DNA of 5,749 nt from Candidatus Thorarchaeota archaeon (lineage in GTDB: Archaea > Asgardarchaeota > Thorarchaeia > Thorarchaeales > Thorarchaeaceae). A program made the translations under genes and the position numbers. Every line of letters begins with the position of its first letter. The first letter of the stretch is position 1. Shown piece by piece: positions 4,938 to 5,749 of this stretch. The stretch lies in NCBI GenBank assembly GCA_029856425.1, contig JAHQWZ010000136.1:1-5749 (forward strand). Reading direction: 5' to 3'. The notes beneath the pieces were generated by a model that saw only the letters and a program-made list of their open reading frames with translations, did not search any database and had not been told where the DNA came from.

Positions 4938-5749
4938 ATTGCTATCAGTCGAAAGAAATGGGGCAAGACAGCCGCGAAGACAGAGAAGATCATCCGAGAT
5001 GCGATCGTGAAGCCAGATGTGGAATCAAGCATAGACGAGTATCTTGCGAAAACTCGTTCTGTAACACAGTATGATCTTGCCAATCGCTTTGGTGTCAGAC
5101 TAAGCGTTGCACGACGGATTCTACGACAGAAGGAAACGGATGGATTACTCGTACCTTACATTCGTGAGGGTGGATTGGAGGTCTATACAACACCTGTAGA
5201 GCTGGAGAAGCGAAAATCTGAAGCCCCAATTATGATTGCAGATGCGCTAGAGGAAGTTGCCTCATCGGTCCCGAAGTCGGCCATCATCACAGAGGAGATG
5301 GATGCTGAACTGATAGCGGCATCATCAGCAGGTACTGTGGTTAAGCCTAGTAGGTTGGCGCGTCAGAGAAGAGAGGCTGGAGAGAAGAAGGAAAAGTCTA
5401 AGGCTAAGCTCCCAGAAGTCATAGTTGAGCCTCTGGCTCAAGAACCGGTGGTAGAAAGGGCTGCGGCAACACTCAAGCCAGAGTCCGAGCCAAAGGCTAC
5501 GCCTAAGAAGACTACCAAGAAGAAGGCGGAGGAAAAGGCAAAGCCAGAGAAGAAGACCACCAAGAAGACCGAAGACAAGACTAAGCCCAAGAAGACTACC
5601 AAGAAGAAGGCGGAGGAAAAGGCAAAGCCAGAGAAGAAGACCACCAAGAAGACCGAAGACAAGACTAAGCCCAAGAAGACTACCAAGAAGAAGGCGGAGG
5701 AAAAGGCAAAGCCAGAGAAGAAGACCACCAAGAAGACCGAAGACAAGAC
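4938..5749 (+). CDS. eS25-like small-subunit ribosomal protein with long lysine-rich repeat tail (3' end beyond window)
   Basis: At least 270 residues are visible. Residues 5-86 match eS25: the basic RKKWGK start (5-10), a winged-helix core with QYDLANRFGVRLSVARRILR (44-63), DGLL, and a closing beta hairpin ending VYTT (82-85). eS25 sits in the head of the small subunit. Known eS25 proteins are about 100-125 residues, so everything after about 90 is an extension. It has a mixed linker (87-186, with a basic patch SRLARQRREAGEKKEKSKAK) and then from 187 a run of 28-residue repeats of Lys, Thr, Glu, Ala and Pro with no hydrophobics. The frame has a stop at 4926-4928 and no ATG, GTG or TTG before GTG at codon 24, inside the conserved domain. 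ATT at 4938 gives MAISRKKWGK and has a strong Shine-Dalgarno, so it is the chosen start; a misread ATG is the alternative. The tail may bind rRNA or DNA, which is inference. Confidence 0.82.
   Translation, partial: MAISRKKWGKTAAKTEKIIRDAIVKPDVESSIDEYLAKTRSVTQYDLANRFGVRLSVARRILRQKETDGLLVPYIREGGLEVYTTPVELEKRKSEAPIMIADALEEVASSVPKSAIITEEMDAELIAASSAGTVVKPSRLARQRREAGEKKEKSKAKLPEVIVEPLAQEPVVERAAATLKPESEPKATPKKTTKKKAEEKAKPEKKTTKKTEDKTKPKKTTKKKAEEKAKPEKKTTKKTEDKTKPKKTTKKKAEEKAKPEKKTTKKTEDK
5496..5749 (+). repeat. 84-bp tandem repeat coding for 28-residue lysine-rich units
   Basis: Three units are seen (5496-5579, 5580-5663, 5664-5747) and the last two bases start a fourth. Units 2 and 3 are identical over all 84 bases; unit 1 differs at three positions in its first nine bases. 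Each unit splits into two diverged 14-residue halves, PKKTTKKKAEEKAK and PEKKTTKKTEDKTK, so a 42-bp duplication came before the 84-bp amplification. Lysine is always AAG. The repeat is in phase with the eS25 frame. Copy number is unstable in such arrays and may be collapsed or mis-assembled. Confidence 0.93.

Noticed and set aside
5438..5746. Antisense open frame encoding a 102-residue, very hydrophobic repeated protein that looks like a multi-pass membrane protein
   Set aside because: It is the reverse complement of AAG/ACC-rich repeat codons, which read as Phe, Leu, Val and Ser on the other strand. The plus frame has a recognisable eS25 core, a Shine-Dalgarno and in-phase repeats.
5496..5749. 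CRISPR array
   Set aside because: Repeats are contiguous 84-bp units with no unique spacers, in phase with a protein-coding frame.

Overview
The window looks archaeal. It carries an eS25-like ribosomal protein, an archaeal-type GlmU-like sugar-1-phosphate nucleotidylyltransferase fused to a left-handed beta-helix, a stand-alone AlaX editing enzyme, TATA-like boxes at archaeal spacing, and an oligo-T stop between convergent genes. Among archaea eS25 is known mainly from TACK and Asgard lineages. With the fairly balanced base composition, I would guess an Asgard (Thorarchaeota-like) genome, but no marker here is decisive.

Layout. Positions 2-76 are probably the 3' end of an unidentified upstream gene. 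A non-coding stretch follows (77-305) with a few weak hairpins. Four plus-strand genes then run in the same direction: an M20 di-zinc amidohydrolase (306-1439), a small single-pass membrane protein of unknown function (1531-2058), an AlaX-type alanyl-tRNA editing hydrolase (2069-2797, only 10 bp downstream and so probably co-transcribed), and the GlmU-like enzyme (2859-4139). This block ends at a T5 tract and meets a convergent gene (4158-4814, minus strand) encoding a putative HEXXH zinc metallopeptidase of no family I recognise. A 123-bp divergent intergenic region (4815-4937) separates that gene from the plus-strand eS25-like gene, which runs off the right edge.

Functionally, the window mixes translation (AlaX clears Ser/Gly-tRNA(Ala); eS25 sits in the small subunit), precursor supply for glycans (GlmU-like), general amide hydrolysis (M20) and an uncharacterised protease-like protein. 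I see no defence, mobile or CRISPR system. The points most worth attention are these: the eS25 gene has no ATG, GTG or TTG at its 5' end and seems to start at ATT; it carries a long lysine-rich C-terminal tail made of perfect 84-bp tandem repeats; the divergent promoter region has a heptamer inverted repeat next to both TATA-like boxes; and the GlmU-like acetyltransferase site has substitutions at positions normally occupied by His and Tyr.
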